This document shows positions 7,305 to 15,874 of a stretch of 64,000 nucleotides of DNA, piece after piece. Source of the DNA: Rhodospirillaceae bacterium (GTDB taxonomy: Bacteria; Pseudomonadota; Alphaproteobacteria; Dongiales; Dongiaceae). Each line of letters starts with the position of its first letter. Position 1 is the first letter of the stretch. The translations under genes were made by a program, and so were the position numbers. The stretch lies in assembly GCA_016712715.1 (NCBI GenBank), contig JADJQM010000001.1:1259001-1323000 (forward strand), written 5' to 3'. The notes below the pieces were generated by a model. That model saw nothing but the letters and a program-made list of their open reading frames with translations. It was not told the DNA's origin and did no database searches.

Positions 7305-9212
7305 ATGGCTTTCTGGAAAAATCGCTTCTGGCGATCTACATTGCAAAGTCGGATTGTCATTCTCGCTTTGCTGCCAGCATTGATTGCCTTGATGTCTTCG
7401 ATTTCCCTCACTGTCGCCCTATCAATTGTGACAGTGTCAACCATGGAAGCAGATCTAATGCGTCAACGCCTGGAGATCGCGCGACTTTCTGCGCTTTCCA
7501 TAGAGCGATACCGGGCACGTCTACATGAGTTGTTTGCGGCGGGCGCCCGTGGTGATTTGGAAGAGCTGCAAACTGCACAATCTGTTTTATCTAGCTTACG
7601 AAGCGAGATTGGCGCTGTAGCCAAACCCTTTGCGCAAGATGTTCGACTATTGCAATTAGCTGATTTGCCCGATCGTGTGTTGTCTGCGGCAGATGCTTTG
7701 ATCCGGCGAGATGCGCCGGCCGCGCGCCAGAAGATGAACAATGTAGATCGAGCAATCGGAACTCTGGCAGAGCACTTTCAATCGATCGCAGGAAGTGCCG
7801 AGGCGTCAGAGAGGGTCGCTCGCAGAGCGGCCGAATCTGTCTTGTCAGATTTGACTATTGCATCCTTTTTCCTCGGCTTTGTCGCTCTCGCGATATCACT
7901 TCTCGTCGGTATTGGCACTGAGAGACTTGTTCGGAAACCTTTGACGCTAGTACTGACAGCAATCGATCGAATTCGCCGCGGAGAAGAAGCTCCTAGATTG
8001 TCGACAGATAGTTCAAGTGACGCAATGTCGGAGACATTTGAAGCCATAAACGCTCTTGCAGAACATGACAAGGAGAGGCAATCGGCTCTCGCTGAACTGA
8101 CTATCGCCGAGAGTAGAGCCAAATCCACTCATCAGAAAATTGAACTAAGCATGAAAGCGGCGGGTCTTGGCTCATTTGCAATTGTAGCCAATGGTCGAAA
8201 AGTTATTCTCGACAAACGAAGTCAAGGATTGTTGCGGATACAGAGTGACGAAGCAAGCTGGAGAGGTATACTGCGGGCAATTGAACCGGCCGATAGAAAG
8301 AAGATACTTGATGTCTTCCGTCGGACGATGACTAATGACGAGCCTATAGCCTGTATTATAAGGACATATTCAAGAGGTCGCTTGCCTCAGCACCTACAGT
8401 TTCTTGGACAACGTTCTATGGACACGTCCAGCTTCATAGTGAATGGCGTTATCATGGATGTGAGCCCCCAAGTCATCGCTGACGAAGCCGCCCGGTTGAG
8501 CACAAGGTATGAAACTACCGCTAAGTTAGCCACAATCCTTTCTCATGAGCTGAACAATATGATGGGAGTAATATACGGCGTCGCGGAAACTATGTCAGAC
8601 CCGGCGACGACAAAGCAGAATTTGGAGCGGTCGACAGCCGTCCTAAACTCTGTGGCAAAGCGTGGAGTTGGCTTGGTCGGACGAATGACTGAAGTCTCGC
8701 GCCCCAAACAAGTGCAATTCGGAATCGTGTGTTTGAACCAACTGGTGAAGGAAAACGAATCCTTACTACGAGCAGCGGCTGGCCGAGGTATAGAGTTGTC
8801 AATCAAAATAGAAGTTGAGAACGCAAGTGTTGTTGGGGACGCGGGCCTTCTTACAGACATACTTATTAATCTCGTGATAAACGCAAGGCAGGCAATGAGC
8901 GATGAAGGTAGTCTGTCGATTGAACTAAATAGAGTTTCACAGTTGCCAGGCAGTAATAACGACACTTTGCTATTTGGAACTTCTGAGTACTTTCTTGGAT
9001 TCGTAGACGACGGACCGGGATTTGTAACTTCGACGATCACGCGATCAACTGAACCGTTCTTCACGACAAAAGACAGCGGCTCCGGACTGGGTCTTTACAT
9101 CGCGGATCAGTATTGTGAAGCCGTTGGTGGCAGTCTTTCCCTCGAAAATCTGCCTTGGCGAGGTGCCCGTGTGATTATGTTTTTTCCTGCTGCGGAGCGG
9201 AGAGTGGTTTAA
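7305..9212 (+). CDS. Membrane sensor histidine kinase
   Basis: Layout of the 635-aa protein: TM1 about residues 17-45, a helical periplasmic domain to about 183, TM2 about 185-206, a HAMP-like linker to about 260, a PAS-like region about 280-390, then the kinase core. The H-box is ILSHELNNMMGVI (His414). The ATP-binding domain has the N-box INLVINARQ (N526), G1 DDGPGF (568-573), the F-box TEPFFTTK and G2 SGSGLGL (591-597). It starts 2 bp after the solute-binding protein gene. The expected partner is the receiver protein at 10632, now separated by an IS3 insertion. Confidence 0.9.
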   Translation: MAFWKNRFWRSTLQSRIVILALLPALIALMSSISLTVALSIVTVSTMEADLMRQRLEIARLSALSIERYRARLHELFAAGARGDLEELQTAQSVLSSLRSEIGAVAKPFAQDVRLLQLADLPDRVLSAADALIRRDAPAARQKMNNVDRAIGTLAEHFQSIAGSAEASERVARRAAESVLSDLTIASFFLGFVALAISLLVGIGTERLVRKPLTLVLTAIDRIRRGEEAPRLSTDSSSDAMSETFEAINALAEHDKERQSALAELTIAESRAKSTHQKIELSMKAAGLGSFAIVANGRKVILDKRSQGLLRIQSDEASWRGILRAIEPADRKKILDVFRRTMTNDEPIACIIRTYSRGRLPQHLQFLGQRSMDTSSFIVNGVIMDVSPQVIADEAARLSTRYETTAKLATILSHELNNMMGVIYGVAETMSDPATTKQNLERSTAVLNSVAKRGVGLVGRMTEVSRPKQVQFGIVCLNQLVKENESLLRAAAGRGIELSIKIEVENASVVGDAGLLTDILINLVINARQAMSDEGSLSIELNRVSQLPGSNNDTLLFGTSEYFLGFVDDGPGFVTSTITRSTEPFFTTKDSGSGLGLYIADQYCEAVGGSLSLENLPWRGARVIMFFPAAERRVV

Positions 9213-9322
9213 AGATTGCTTCGGAGTTGCCGGCAACGAATCGCAACCAGCCGGAGACTGACCTGCCACTGAAGAATTCCTCCAAAACGGATTAGAGTCT
9301 GGCCCAGCAATGGAGACAGACG

Positions 9323-9608
9323 ATGAAGAAGAGGCGGTTTACGGAAGAGCAAATTATCGCGGTGCTGCGGGAACATGAGGCCGGGGGCGAAGACGGCGGA
9401 TCTGGCCCGCAAGCACGGGGTATCGGAGGCGACGCTCTACAACTGGAAGGCCAAGTTTGGCGGGCTGGATGTTTCTGAGGCCAAGCGGCTGCGGGCCCTG
9501 GAGGACGAGAACGGCAAGCTGAAGCGACTGCTGGCCGATAGCATGCTGGACGCGTCGGCGCTGCGGGAGCTTCTGGCAAAAAATGGTAAGGCCCGCCGCC
9601 AAGCGTGA
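9323..9608 (+). pseudogene. IS3-family transposase OrfA (copy 2), frameshifted
   Basis: The start ATG and first 20 codons match OrfA of copy 1. An extra G in GCCGGGGGCGAAG (about 9383-9388) shifts the frame, and the rest of OrfA reads in the next frame. At the overlap with OrfB the A run is A6, so the relative frames no longer suit a simple -1 slip. Full OrfAB should not be produced from this copy. Confidence 0.8.
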
Positions 9609-10497
9609 GGCTGTCGCTTTTCTGAAGGGTCGGTTTCAGATAAGCGAGCGCCGGGCCTGTTCCGTCATAGCCGCCGATCGCAAGATGATCCGCTATTGCT
9701 CCAGGCGACCGCCAGAACCAGCCCTTCGGGCCAGGTTGCGGGATTTGGCCAATGAACGTCGCCGCTTCGGCTATCGGCGCCTGTTCATCCTGCTGCGCCA
9801 GGAGGGCGAGGCATCCGGCATCAACCGGATCTACCGCCTCTATCGCGAGGAGGGTCTGACCGTGCGCAAGCGCCGTGCCCGGCGGCGCGCTGTCGGCATT
9901 CGGGCGCCGATCCTGGTCGAGGCCAGAGTCAACGCCCGCTGGTCGCTGGATTTCGTTCATGACCAGATGGCGAACGGCCGCCGCTTCCGCATCCTCAACG
10001 TGGTTGATGATGTGACCCGGGAGTGCCTGGCTGCCATCCCCGACACGTCGATCTCAGGACAGCGCGTGGCGCGGGAACTGACAGCGCTCATCACCCGACG
10101 TGGCAAGCCCGGCATGATCGTATCGGACAATGGCACCGAGCTGACCTCGAATGCCATCTTCGCCTGGGCCAAGGATCACGCTGTCGAATGGCACTACATC
10201 ACACCAGGAAAGCCGATGCAGAACGGCTTTGTCGAGAGCTTCAACGGCCGGATGCGCGACGAGCTGCTGAACGAGACCCTGTTCCGCGGCCTCGATCACG
10301 CCAGGTCGGTCATTGCCAGGTGGGCTGAAGATTACAACACAGCGCGACCACATTCCGCGCTCAACTACCGAACTCCGGTGGCCTACGCCGCCATCCTGAA
10401 AGCCGCAAGGGCCCTGACGCTGCGCGCACTGAAAGCTCCGCGCCAGAGCCCCTTGCTACCACCGCGCCACACGGCGTATCAAACAGCGAGACTCTAA
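9583..10497 (+). CDS. IS3-family transposase OrfB (copy 2), intact
   Basis: The 304-aa frame is uninterrupted. It contains an HTH_21-like N-terminal region (SERRACSVIAADRKMIRY...RRFGYRRLFILLRQEG) and the rve catalytic core with LDFVHDQMANGRRF (first D), SDNGTELTSN (second D) and KPMQNGFVESFNGR (E). Cys at the DDVTREC position replaces the stop seen in copy 1. It could make an OrfB protein, but the OrfAB fusion is compromised by the upstream OrfA lesion. Confidence 0.9.
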   Translation: MVRPAAKREAVAFLKGRFQISERRACSVIAADRKMIRYCSRRPPEPALRARLRDLANERRRFGYRRLFILLRQEGEASGINRIYRLYREEGLTVRKRRARRRAVGIRAPILVEARVNARWSLDFVHDQMANGRRFRILNVVDDVTRECLAAIPDTSISGQRVARELTALITRRGKPGMIVSDNGTELTSNAIFAWAKDHAVEWHYITPGKPMQNGFVESFNGRMRDELLNETLFRGLDHARSVIARWAEDYNTARPHSALNYRTPVAYAAILKAARALTLRALKAPRQSPLLPPRHTAYQTARL

Positions 10498-10631
10498 AAG
10501 CGACTGGATGACGCTTCAGTGGCAGGTCATGTTTATGGGTAACTTGATCTAAATCACCCTACTCTTGTTGCCACTAAGCTATAAGGCACCGCAATTCTCG
10601 CAGCATTCCATTCCAAATCGAAGAGGTCACA

Positions 10632-11033
10632 ATGCCTAGAGTTCTCGTGGTTGATGACGACGCGGATTTCCGTGAACTACTTAAGGTCCTGCTAGATCAA
10701 TTGGGATACTCAGTGGAGGAAGCATGCGATTCGCATTCAGTATTGGAGATGCCGTCACTGGATCACTACGACGCAATCGTAACAGATGTCATGATGCCCA
10801 AGATTGATGGGATTACCCTCATCAAGATGATACGAGCTGCAGAATGCAATATCCCGATCATCGCAATATCTGGATCAAAAAGTACGCTTCCTAACCAGAT
10901 CGGACTTTCACTATCGAAGCTTTTTGGTGCAAGCGAAGTTCTCTACAAGCCATTTTCGCGTGACGAGCTGGCTCTAAAACTTAAAAATTGCATCGCAGAA
11001 TCTAGAATCGTCGCTCTTCTGATAGGAGTATAA
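10632..11033 (+). CDS. Single-domain response regulator (CheY-like receiver)
   Basis: The 133-aa protein is a receiver domain only. The acidic pocket is DDD at residues 8-10, the phospho-acceptor is Asp52 in IVTDVMMPKIDG, Ser80 is the switch residue (AISGS) and Lys106 lies in LYKPFS. It has no output domain, so it probably passes phosphate on or binds a partner protein. By position it was the third gene of the solute-binding protein/kinase operon before the IS3 insertion. An AGAGGTC site lies just upstream of the ATG. Its 3' end overlaps the convergent MarR gene by 60 bp. Confidence 0.9.
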   Translation: MPRVLVVDDDADFRELLKVLLDQLGYSVEEACDSHSVLEMPSLDHYDAIVTDVMMPKIDGITLIKMIRAAECNIPIIAISGSKSTLPNQIGLSLSKLFGASEVLYKPFSRDELALKLKNCIAESRIVALLIGV

Positions 11034-11531
11034 ATCTAGGACGATAGCCTCTAGCGCCAGAGAGAGGTGTTTTTGCGCTGGCGTTTCAAGATTGTGTATC
11101 GCAGTTGCAACTTGCCTTAAGGGATCTGTGTTGAGGACTTTGTGTGCCTTAGTTGTAAGCTTCAGGTAGCGAATTCTACGGTCCTCCTTGGATACGTGAG
11201 ACACTACCAATCTCTTTTCCTCAAGGGACCTTAGAGTCTGCGAGGCAGATGAGAGCGATAGTCCATTATATTGTGCAAAAAACGTCACTGTTCGCGAAGA
11301 CTCATTGGCGCTCAATAAATACCTTAGGAAACTCCATTGTGCAGGCTTCAGGTCGGCGTGGTGGCTTAGGACGTGCAATCGTCGCGCCAACTGCTCGACC
11401 AGTTCGGCGAGAACGATTGCATACCCTGAAGCGTTGTGGCCGCAGCTATTTGCCGACTGTGAGTTGCTGGCTGCCAACCTTTCATTGACATCACTAGCCC
11501 GCAATCTTGTTGACCTAAGAGAAGTAGGCAT
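10974..11531 (-). CDS. MarR-family transcriptional regulator
   Basis: The 185-aa protein has the winged-helix MarR core at about residues 60-150: KPAQWSFLRYLLSANESSRTV, then LSLSSASQTLRSLEEKRLVVSHV, then KEDRRIRYLKLTTKAHKVL (wing and linker helix). The first 35 residues are polar and may be an extension or reflect a too-early start. It is convergent with the receiver gene. Its ligand and targets cannot be read from the sequence. The sensory genes or the dehalogenase-like gene nearby are possible targets. Confidence 0.8.
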   Translation of the reverse strand: MPTSLRSTRLRASDVNERLAASNSQSANSCGHNASGYAIVLAELVEQLARRLHVLSHHADLKPAQWSFLRYLLSANESSRTVTFFAQYNGLSLSSASQTLRSLEEKRLVVSHVSKEDRRIRYLKLTTKAHKVLNTDPLRQVATAIHNLETPAQKHLSLALEAIVLDLYSYQKSDDSRFCDAIFKF

Positions 11532-11807
11532 CGAACTCTTTCATCTAATGATCGTTCTCAATAAGTGTATATCTGCCTTGAAAGGCAGTCAAACTGACAT
11601 GCGAAGTTGAAAATTGATGGACAAAAGGCTATTGGAAAATTAAATGGAGAAGTCACTAAACGAATTTTCCTGGCCTAAGAACTCTTAGACCCAAGATGTT
11701 TCGAGGGAGCCATTTTAATGGTTCACTTCGTACCTTGAAGAGGAAGCGGCAAACGGTCCGGTTACTAGGAAGAACGTGGCTGAGACCGAAACAATCAAGA
11801 GTTTGTT

Positions 11808-12404
11808 GTGCGAAGACAGTTTAAGCCTTGGTCTGAAATAGTTAAGACGCTACGGGATGCGCGTAGTTTAACCCAGACTGAATTTGCCGAGATATTGGGC
11901 GTCAATCAAGCAACGATCTCACGTCTTGAGCGAGGTGATATCAAACCAAGCCCTACAGTGCAGAAGCGATTGCGTTCACTTTCGGTCGAAGATCCGTCAG
12001 ACAGCTCAATTCGTGCTTTTGTCAATACAAGTCCGCATACGGTCTTCGTCATATCGCGGAACCTAGAAATTGTGCTTACAAGCGAATTGTTCGCACAAAA
12101 AAATGCTACGTCGCAGAGCGCCTTGGAAGGAAAGTCCTGCAGGAATATGATGACCATTGAGCTTACTGAAGCGTTTAATGCGGCATTGCAGAATGGGTTC
12201 TTTGAAGGCCGCATAAAGCGAGCGGTGGTTACCGCCAGGATGATGAATGAACAGCGGGAGGTAAGGTATGGACAGGCGACCTGGACGCCCCTTGTCATGA
12301 AGGCGCATGGCATAGTTATGCTTGTTCAATCTGTGGCTCTTAGTATGGAAGAATATGCAAAGCTAAGATCTAAATTACCGCTGATTGAGTTTTCGTTCAA
12401 CTGA
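11808..12404 (+). CDS. XRE-family HTH regulator with a C-terminal PAS-like domain
   Basis: A GTG start gives a 198-aa protein. Residues 8-60 form a Cro/C1 helix-turn-helix (VKTLRDARSLTQTEFAEILGV, then NQATISRLERGDIKPS). The C-terminal half looks PAS-like (NTSPHTVFVISRNLEIVLTS, then later WTPLVMKAHGIVMLVQSVA). This arrangement suits a one-component sensor-repressor. The region 11532-11807 before it shows no gene. It lies 350 bp upstream of, and on the same strand as, a halohydrin-dehalogenase-like gene and could regulate it. Confidence 0.75.
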   Translation: MRRQFKPWSEIVKTLRDARSLTQTEFAEILGVNQATISRLERGDIKPSPTVQKRLRSLSVEDPSDSSIRAFVNTSPHTVFVISRNLEIVLTSELFAQKNATSQSALEGKSCRNMMTIELTEAFNAALQNGFFEGRIKRAVVTARMMNEQREVRYGQATWTPLVMKAHGIVMLVQSVALSMEEYAKLRSKLPLIEFSFN

Positions 12405-12664
12405 CTTAGAGAGAATAACGCTCCCCGTAATTGCATCGACGTCTTTTATTCGGCCTAGCGCAGAACATACTTGATCTGGGATTCACTGTGCTTTGGTGCC
12501 TTCATTTGTTACTCCTCATCAGCCCCAACCGTCACAACAGCAGTTTTCCAGGTATTCGTGGCCAAGAATTATTCGGGGCAGTTCAATGCCCTCGTACGAT
12601 CGAAAGGATGCTCGTATGCGATCGCTTAGGAGGGACTGGTAAGTCAAAATGAGTGAGGGGTGCT

Positions 12665-12754
12665 ATGGCCAAGCGGATAGTTGATAGGAAGGAATCCAGT
12701 GGGCGTATCGCAGTGACAGAGTCAGCTCTAAATGAGGAAAGGAGCTGTCTGTGA
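12665..12754 (+). CDS. Possible 29-aa leader peptide coupled to the dehalogenase-like gene
   Basis: A short frame starts at ATG 12665 behind a GAGGGG ribosome-binding site and ends in a TGA that overlaps the GTG start of the next gene (GTGA at 12751-12754). The peptide is charged and begins MAKRIVDRKESS. The overlap suggests translational coupling. No homology is recognised and the peptide may only serve to drive translation. Confidence 0.35.
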   Translation: MAKRIVDRKESSGRIAVTESALNEERSCL

Positions 12755-13506
12755 TACGTCAAGATGAGAGTTCACCCGGGGTCCGGAACGTACTTCTGAC
12801 CAATGTACTTAGCTACACAGGTCCAGGCGCTTTGGAAGCGCTAGTAAGCAGCGGCTGCTCTGTGGCGTGTCATGATCCTGCGTTTGTAGATGAAGAGGCT
12901 CGTCAAAGATTCCAACACAAATGGCCAACTACGCATCCGCTAAGAGTCGCCGTGGCAGATGGGGTAGCGGATGAAGCAATCGATCAACTGGGGGAACTCG
13001 ACGCTGTTGTGTTTAATGATGTCTACCCGTTAACCGTGCGGCCTGTTGAAGATGTAGACTTAATGGACTTACGTGCCACTTTCGAGGCGGTTGCGGTCTT
13101 TCCATTCCGATTGGCGCAGTGCGTTATACCAAGAATGAAGTCCCGCCACAGAGGCTCATTGGTGTTCGTCACTTCGGCCAGGGAGAGACGGCCAGAAGCA
13201 GGCTACTCGGTGCCTACCATGGTGAGAGCAGCCACTACCGCGTTTGCAAAGACTCTTGCAAAGGAGCTAGCGCAGTTTCAAGTCCAAGTTAACGTGGTCG
13301 CTCCAAACTATCTTGCTAGTGAATTATACTATCCTCGCGCACGTTTCGTTGACGATCCGTCCGGTCGTGCAATGATTGCCGCACTAGTGCCCTTTGGCCG
13401 TCTTGGAACCCCCGATGAGGTGGGCGAGCTCATTGCATTTTTTGCGTCAGGCCGTTCGCCTTTCGTGACCGGACAAGTTGTTGATTTTGCCGGAGGGTGG
13501 CCATAA
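12751..13506 (+). CDS. SDR-fold protein resembling halohydrin dehalogenases (HheC-like)
   Basis: The 251-aa protein lacks the TGxxxGxG cofactor motif of NAD(P)-dependent SDRs. It has TNVLSYTGPGA instead, close to the T-x4-F-x-G anion-site motif of halohydrin dehalogenases. Further matches to HheC are VACHD near residue 35, VFND near residue 91, APNYLASE, RLGTPDEVGELIAFFASG and LTGQV-like VTGQVVDFAGG. The catalytic triad is odd. Ser (VTSARE) and Arg (TMVRAA) fit the S-x12-Y-x3-R spacing, but the Tyr position is Pro. A Tyr lies three residues earlier (GYSVP). It could be an altered dehalogenase or a non-catalytic relative. An ordinary SDR is less likely because the YxxxK lysine is also absent. 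Confidence 0.7.
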   Translation: MIRQDESSPGVRNVLLTNVLSYTGPGALEALVSSGCSVACHDPAFVDEEARQRFQHKWPTTHPLRVAVADGVADEAIDQLGELDAVVFNDVYPLTVRPVEDVDLMDLRATFEAVAVFPFRLAQCVIPRMKSRHRGSLVFVTSARERRPEAGYSVPTMVRAATTAFAKTLAKELAQFQVQVNVVAPNYLASELYYPRARFVDDPSGRAMIAALVPFGRLGTPDEVGELIAFFASGRSPFVTGQVVDFAGGWP

Positions 13507-13548
13507 GTCAACCCATGGCACACTAGAGCTGGCAATTTGGCTTTCAAT

Positions 13549-13576
13549 TGACCTGCTGCTGAAAATTCCTTCCAGA
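13549..13576 (+). repeat. Solo IS3 left-end remnant
   Basis: TGACCTGCTGCTGAAAATTCC resembles the left ends of the full IS3 copies at 4474 and 9259 with a few changes. It stands 72 bp before the inverted partial copy. It is a relic of a further insertion. Confidence 0.5.
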
Positions 13577-13620
13577 TCTGACCTGATGGGATGGACGGCC
13601 ACGCACCGGCATCGACATGC

Positions 13621-14325
13621 TGACCTGGCACTGAACTTTCATCCAGTTACGATTGGAGCCTCCTGTTTTGTTTCGCCGTCTGGCGCGGTGGTAGCAAGGG
13701 GCTCTGGCGCGGAGCTATCCGTGCGCGCAGCGTCAGGGCCCCTTGCCGCTTTCAGGATGGCGGCGTAGGCCGCCGGGGTTCGGTATAGTCGAGCGCGGAA
13801 TGTGGCCGCGCCGTGTTGTAGTCTTCAGCCCATCTGGCGATGATCGAACCAGTGTGAATGAGGCTGCGGAACAGGGTCTGGTTAAGCAGTTCGTCGAGCA
13901 TCCGGCCGTTGAAGCTCTCAACAAATCCGTTCTGTATGGGCTTGCCGGAGGTGATGTAGTGCCACTCAATGCCATGGTCTTTGGCCCAGGCGAAGATGGC
14001 GTTCGAGGTCAGCTCGGTGCCATTGTCCGATACGATCATGCCGGGCTTGCCACGTTGGGTGATGAGCGCTGTCAGTTCCCGTGTCACGCGCCGCCCCGAG
14101 ATCGACGTGTCGGGGATGGCCGCCAGTCATTCCCGGGTTACGTCATCGACCACGTTGAGGATGCGGAAGCGACGGCCGTTCGCCATCTGGTCATGGACAA
14201 AATCCAGCGACCAGCTGGCGTTGACCTTCACCTCGACCAGGATCGGCGCCCGGACGACGATGGCAAGCCACCGAGCACGGCGCTTGCCCACGGTCAGACC
14301 TTCCTCGCGGTAGATGCAGGTCAGG
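13621..14325 (-). mobile_element. IS3-family element, copy 3, inverted and truncated
   Basis: A diverged right end (TGACCTGGCACTGAA at 13621) leads into OrfB sequence on the minus strand, which breaks off near 14325. OrfA and the left end are missing. It includes the same TGA nonsense codon as copy 1 in the context CCCGGGAATGACTGG. Sequence beyond the breakpoint is unrelated. Confidence 0.8.
13752..14313 (-). pseudogene. IS3 transposase OrfB fragment (copy 3)
   Basis: The fragment carries the second half of the DDE domain (SDNGTELTSNAIFAWAKDHG, then NGFVESFNGRMLDELLNQ). The in-frame TGA lies just upstream on the minus strand (about 14130). The C-terminus is altered (SALDYTEPRRP). It lacks the N-terminal half and cannot be active. 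Confidence 0.85.
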
Positions 14326-14405
14326 CCTTGGCGGCACTCGCGATGAAGACGTTAGCGTATCGGAGAATATCTAAAAGCGAGGGCTGGGCTCCGAGATCGA
14401 GGAAT

Positions 14406-14678
14406 CTAGGAAGCGGCTGCGTTCAGTACTGCGGCCTTAGTCAAACGCGCAACCCAACCCGGCGAAGAACACAGGAAGGCCTCTCGCGCGCCATATGCGC
14501 GGCATAGCCTAAGCTGCGCAATCAGCAAATAGCCGTCTGTCTTTTCCTGCGCTCGTCGGCGGCTGAAACCAGCCTCAACGCGCGGTGGGACGCCAAAATT
14601 TGGGCAACCGGCATTGCGGCACGTATTGACGTGAATTCCGTCGCAAGGTACCGGAACCCGAAGGTCCTTTGGTCCCAA
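14406..14678 (-). CDS. Uncertain small protein with a CRNAGCPNFG motif
   Basis: The 90-aa frame has a CxxxxC pair in NTCRNAGCPNFGVPP, a pattern seen at the N-terminus of zinc-binding proteins of some mobile elements, then GFSRRRAQEKTDGYLLIAQ. A matching second Cys pair is not in frame, so this may be a decayed fragment. It lies between the broken IS3 copy and the Tn7-like genes. The function is not recognised. Confidence 0.25.
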   Translation of the reverse strand: MGPKDLRVPVPCDGIHVNTCRNAGCPNFGVPPRVEAGFSRRRAQEKTDGYLLIAQLRLCRAYGAREAFLCSSPGWVARLTKAAVLNAAAS

Positions 14679-15158
14679 TTAGGCATAGGGAGATGGTTGG
14701 TGGAACCCATCGGAACGAGGGCGCCGCCTCCCGGAGATTCCTTCTGCATGGGAGGCCTCCAAGAATAGCGGATTTCCGCCTAAGAGGAGGCACCTCTATA
14801 CCAGCTTCCACACTAACGTAAACGCCTAGCAATAATCGCTCTGGTATCCTGCTGAGTGTCACGCTGTCTGAGCAGCGTCACAAATGACCCGTGGGGCTCA
14901 GAGCCGTGACCCAGCGTTGTGGTCAGGTTCAACAATCTGCTTGCCACAATCCGATCATTGTGTCTACTTTACGCTCCAGTTAATGATACAACGACTACTA
15001 TGATTGTCACCGAGATCTGCGCTTGCACCTTCCACAATTCCATTTTATTTATCTTTTTCAAATAGTAAGAACGCTATCATACGTCTTCGGATCGATCTTT
15101 AGTCGCTAACTAGTTCATCGCGCAAACGTTCGTCCTGAACGACCTCAGGAGTGAAAGT
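14679..15158. other. Non-coding region upstream of tnsA, candidate transposon end region
   Basis: No gene is supported here. TGTCACG at 14857 is a plausible terminal TGT of a Tn7-like end. It overlaps a small hairpin (CGCTG 14862-14866, CAGCG 14873-14877) bounded by GTCAC repeats. I could not find repeats here that match those at the other side, nor a 5-bp target duplication, so the end is not proven. An AGGAG ribosome-binding site precedes tnsA. Confidence 0.3.
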
Positions 15159-15866
15159 ATGAACATTTTAGCGACAGGTCCGCAGCCACGCTTCTATCGG
15201 CCCGACAGCCGCCTGCGTCGCCCCCCAATCCTGGACAATTTCGAGCACGCTGTCCGCGCGAACCGCTCGGTACGCATTCAGGGCTGGTATCAGAGTAGTC
15301 TGAATGCAGCGTCGTTTCCCTTCTTCTCAAGCCTTGAGCGGAAACTGATGCTGCAGCTGGACATTTCTGAGGGCGTCAAGAGCTACCAAATTCAACCGAA
15401 ATCAATTCAGTACAGTATCAGTGGTGTTGCAGCGTCCTACACAGCCGACGCCCTAGTCCACCGATATGTTGGCGCCTCCTACTACATCGAGGTCAAAGCA
15501 CTCGCCCATCTTCACGATCCGGAAGTCGCACGAAAGTTGGCTGCCGTCGCCGAAGAACTTGCATCGCGGAACACACCGCTCAGAATCGTCACAGATGCGT
15601 ATCTCGCTACTGAGCCGCGGCAATCGAACATCCGCCAACTGCAACTCTATCGGTCGGTTGAGCCTGATCTCGAGCACGCGTATCGCGTAGACACTCTTCT
15701 CGCGCAATCAGCGACTGCAACAATAGGTACTCTCGCCGCGCTTACAAATGATTTGGCTGCTGGACGCGAAAGCGTCTACGCCCTGTTGCTGCGGCGGCAC
15801 CTCGTCACAAACCTTCTAATGCCACTTGGGGATCACTCTGTTGTGCGCCACACCCATCATTCATAG
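15159..15866 (+). CDS. tnsA: TnsA-like transposon endonuclease
   Basis: The 235-aa protein matches the TnsA restriction-endonuclease-like fold. The catalytic residues are visible as Glu60 in SSLERKLMLQLD, Asp97 in YTADALV and E111-V-K113 in YYIEVKAL, the E/D/(E or Q)xK pattern of TnsA. In Tn7, TnsA cuts the 5' strands at the transposon ends and together with TnsB gives cut-and-paste movement. A C-terminal helical part (about 150-235) would contact TnsC. It is the first gene of the operon. Confidence 0.85.
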   Translation: MNILATGPQPRFYRPDSRLRRPPILDNFEHAVRANRSVRIQGWYQSSLNAASFPFFSSLERKLMLQLDISEGVKSYQIQPKSIQYSISGVAASYTADALVHRYVGASYYIEVKALAHLHDPEVARKLAAVAEELASRNTPLRIVTDAYLATEPRQSNIRQLQLYRSVEPDLEHAYRVDTLLAQSATATIGTLAALTNDLAAGRESVYALLLRRHLVTNLLMPLGDHSVVRHTHHS

Positions 15867-15874
15867 GCTCCGGC

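Larger units (their letters stand above)
9259..10529 (+). mobile_element. IS3-family element, copy 2 (1.27 kb)
   Basis: The ends TGACCTGCCACTGAAG (9259-9274) and its reverse complement (10514-10529) match copy 1. It lies 46 bp after the histidine kinase gene and about 100 bp before the response regulator gene, so it interrupts a likely operon. OrfB is intact but OrfA is frameshifted and the slippery run has A6 instead of A7. No clear target duplication is seen. Confidence 0.9.

Noticed and set aside
12431..12652. 73-codon frame between the XRE-PAS gene and the dehalogenase-like gene
   Set aside because: No convincing start site, composition or family match.
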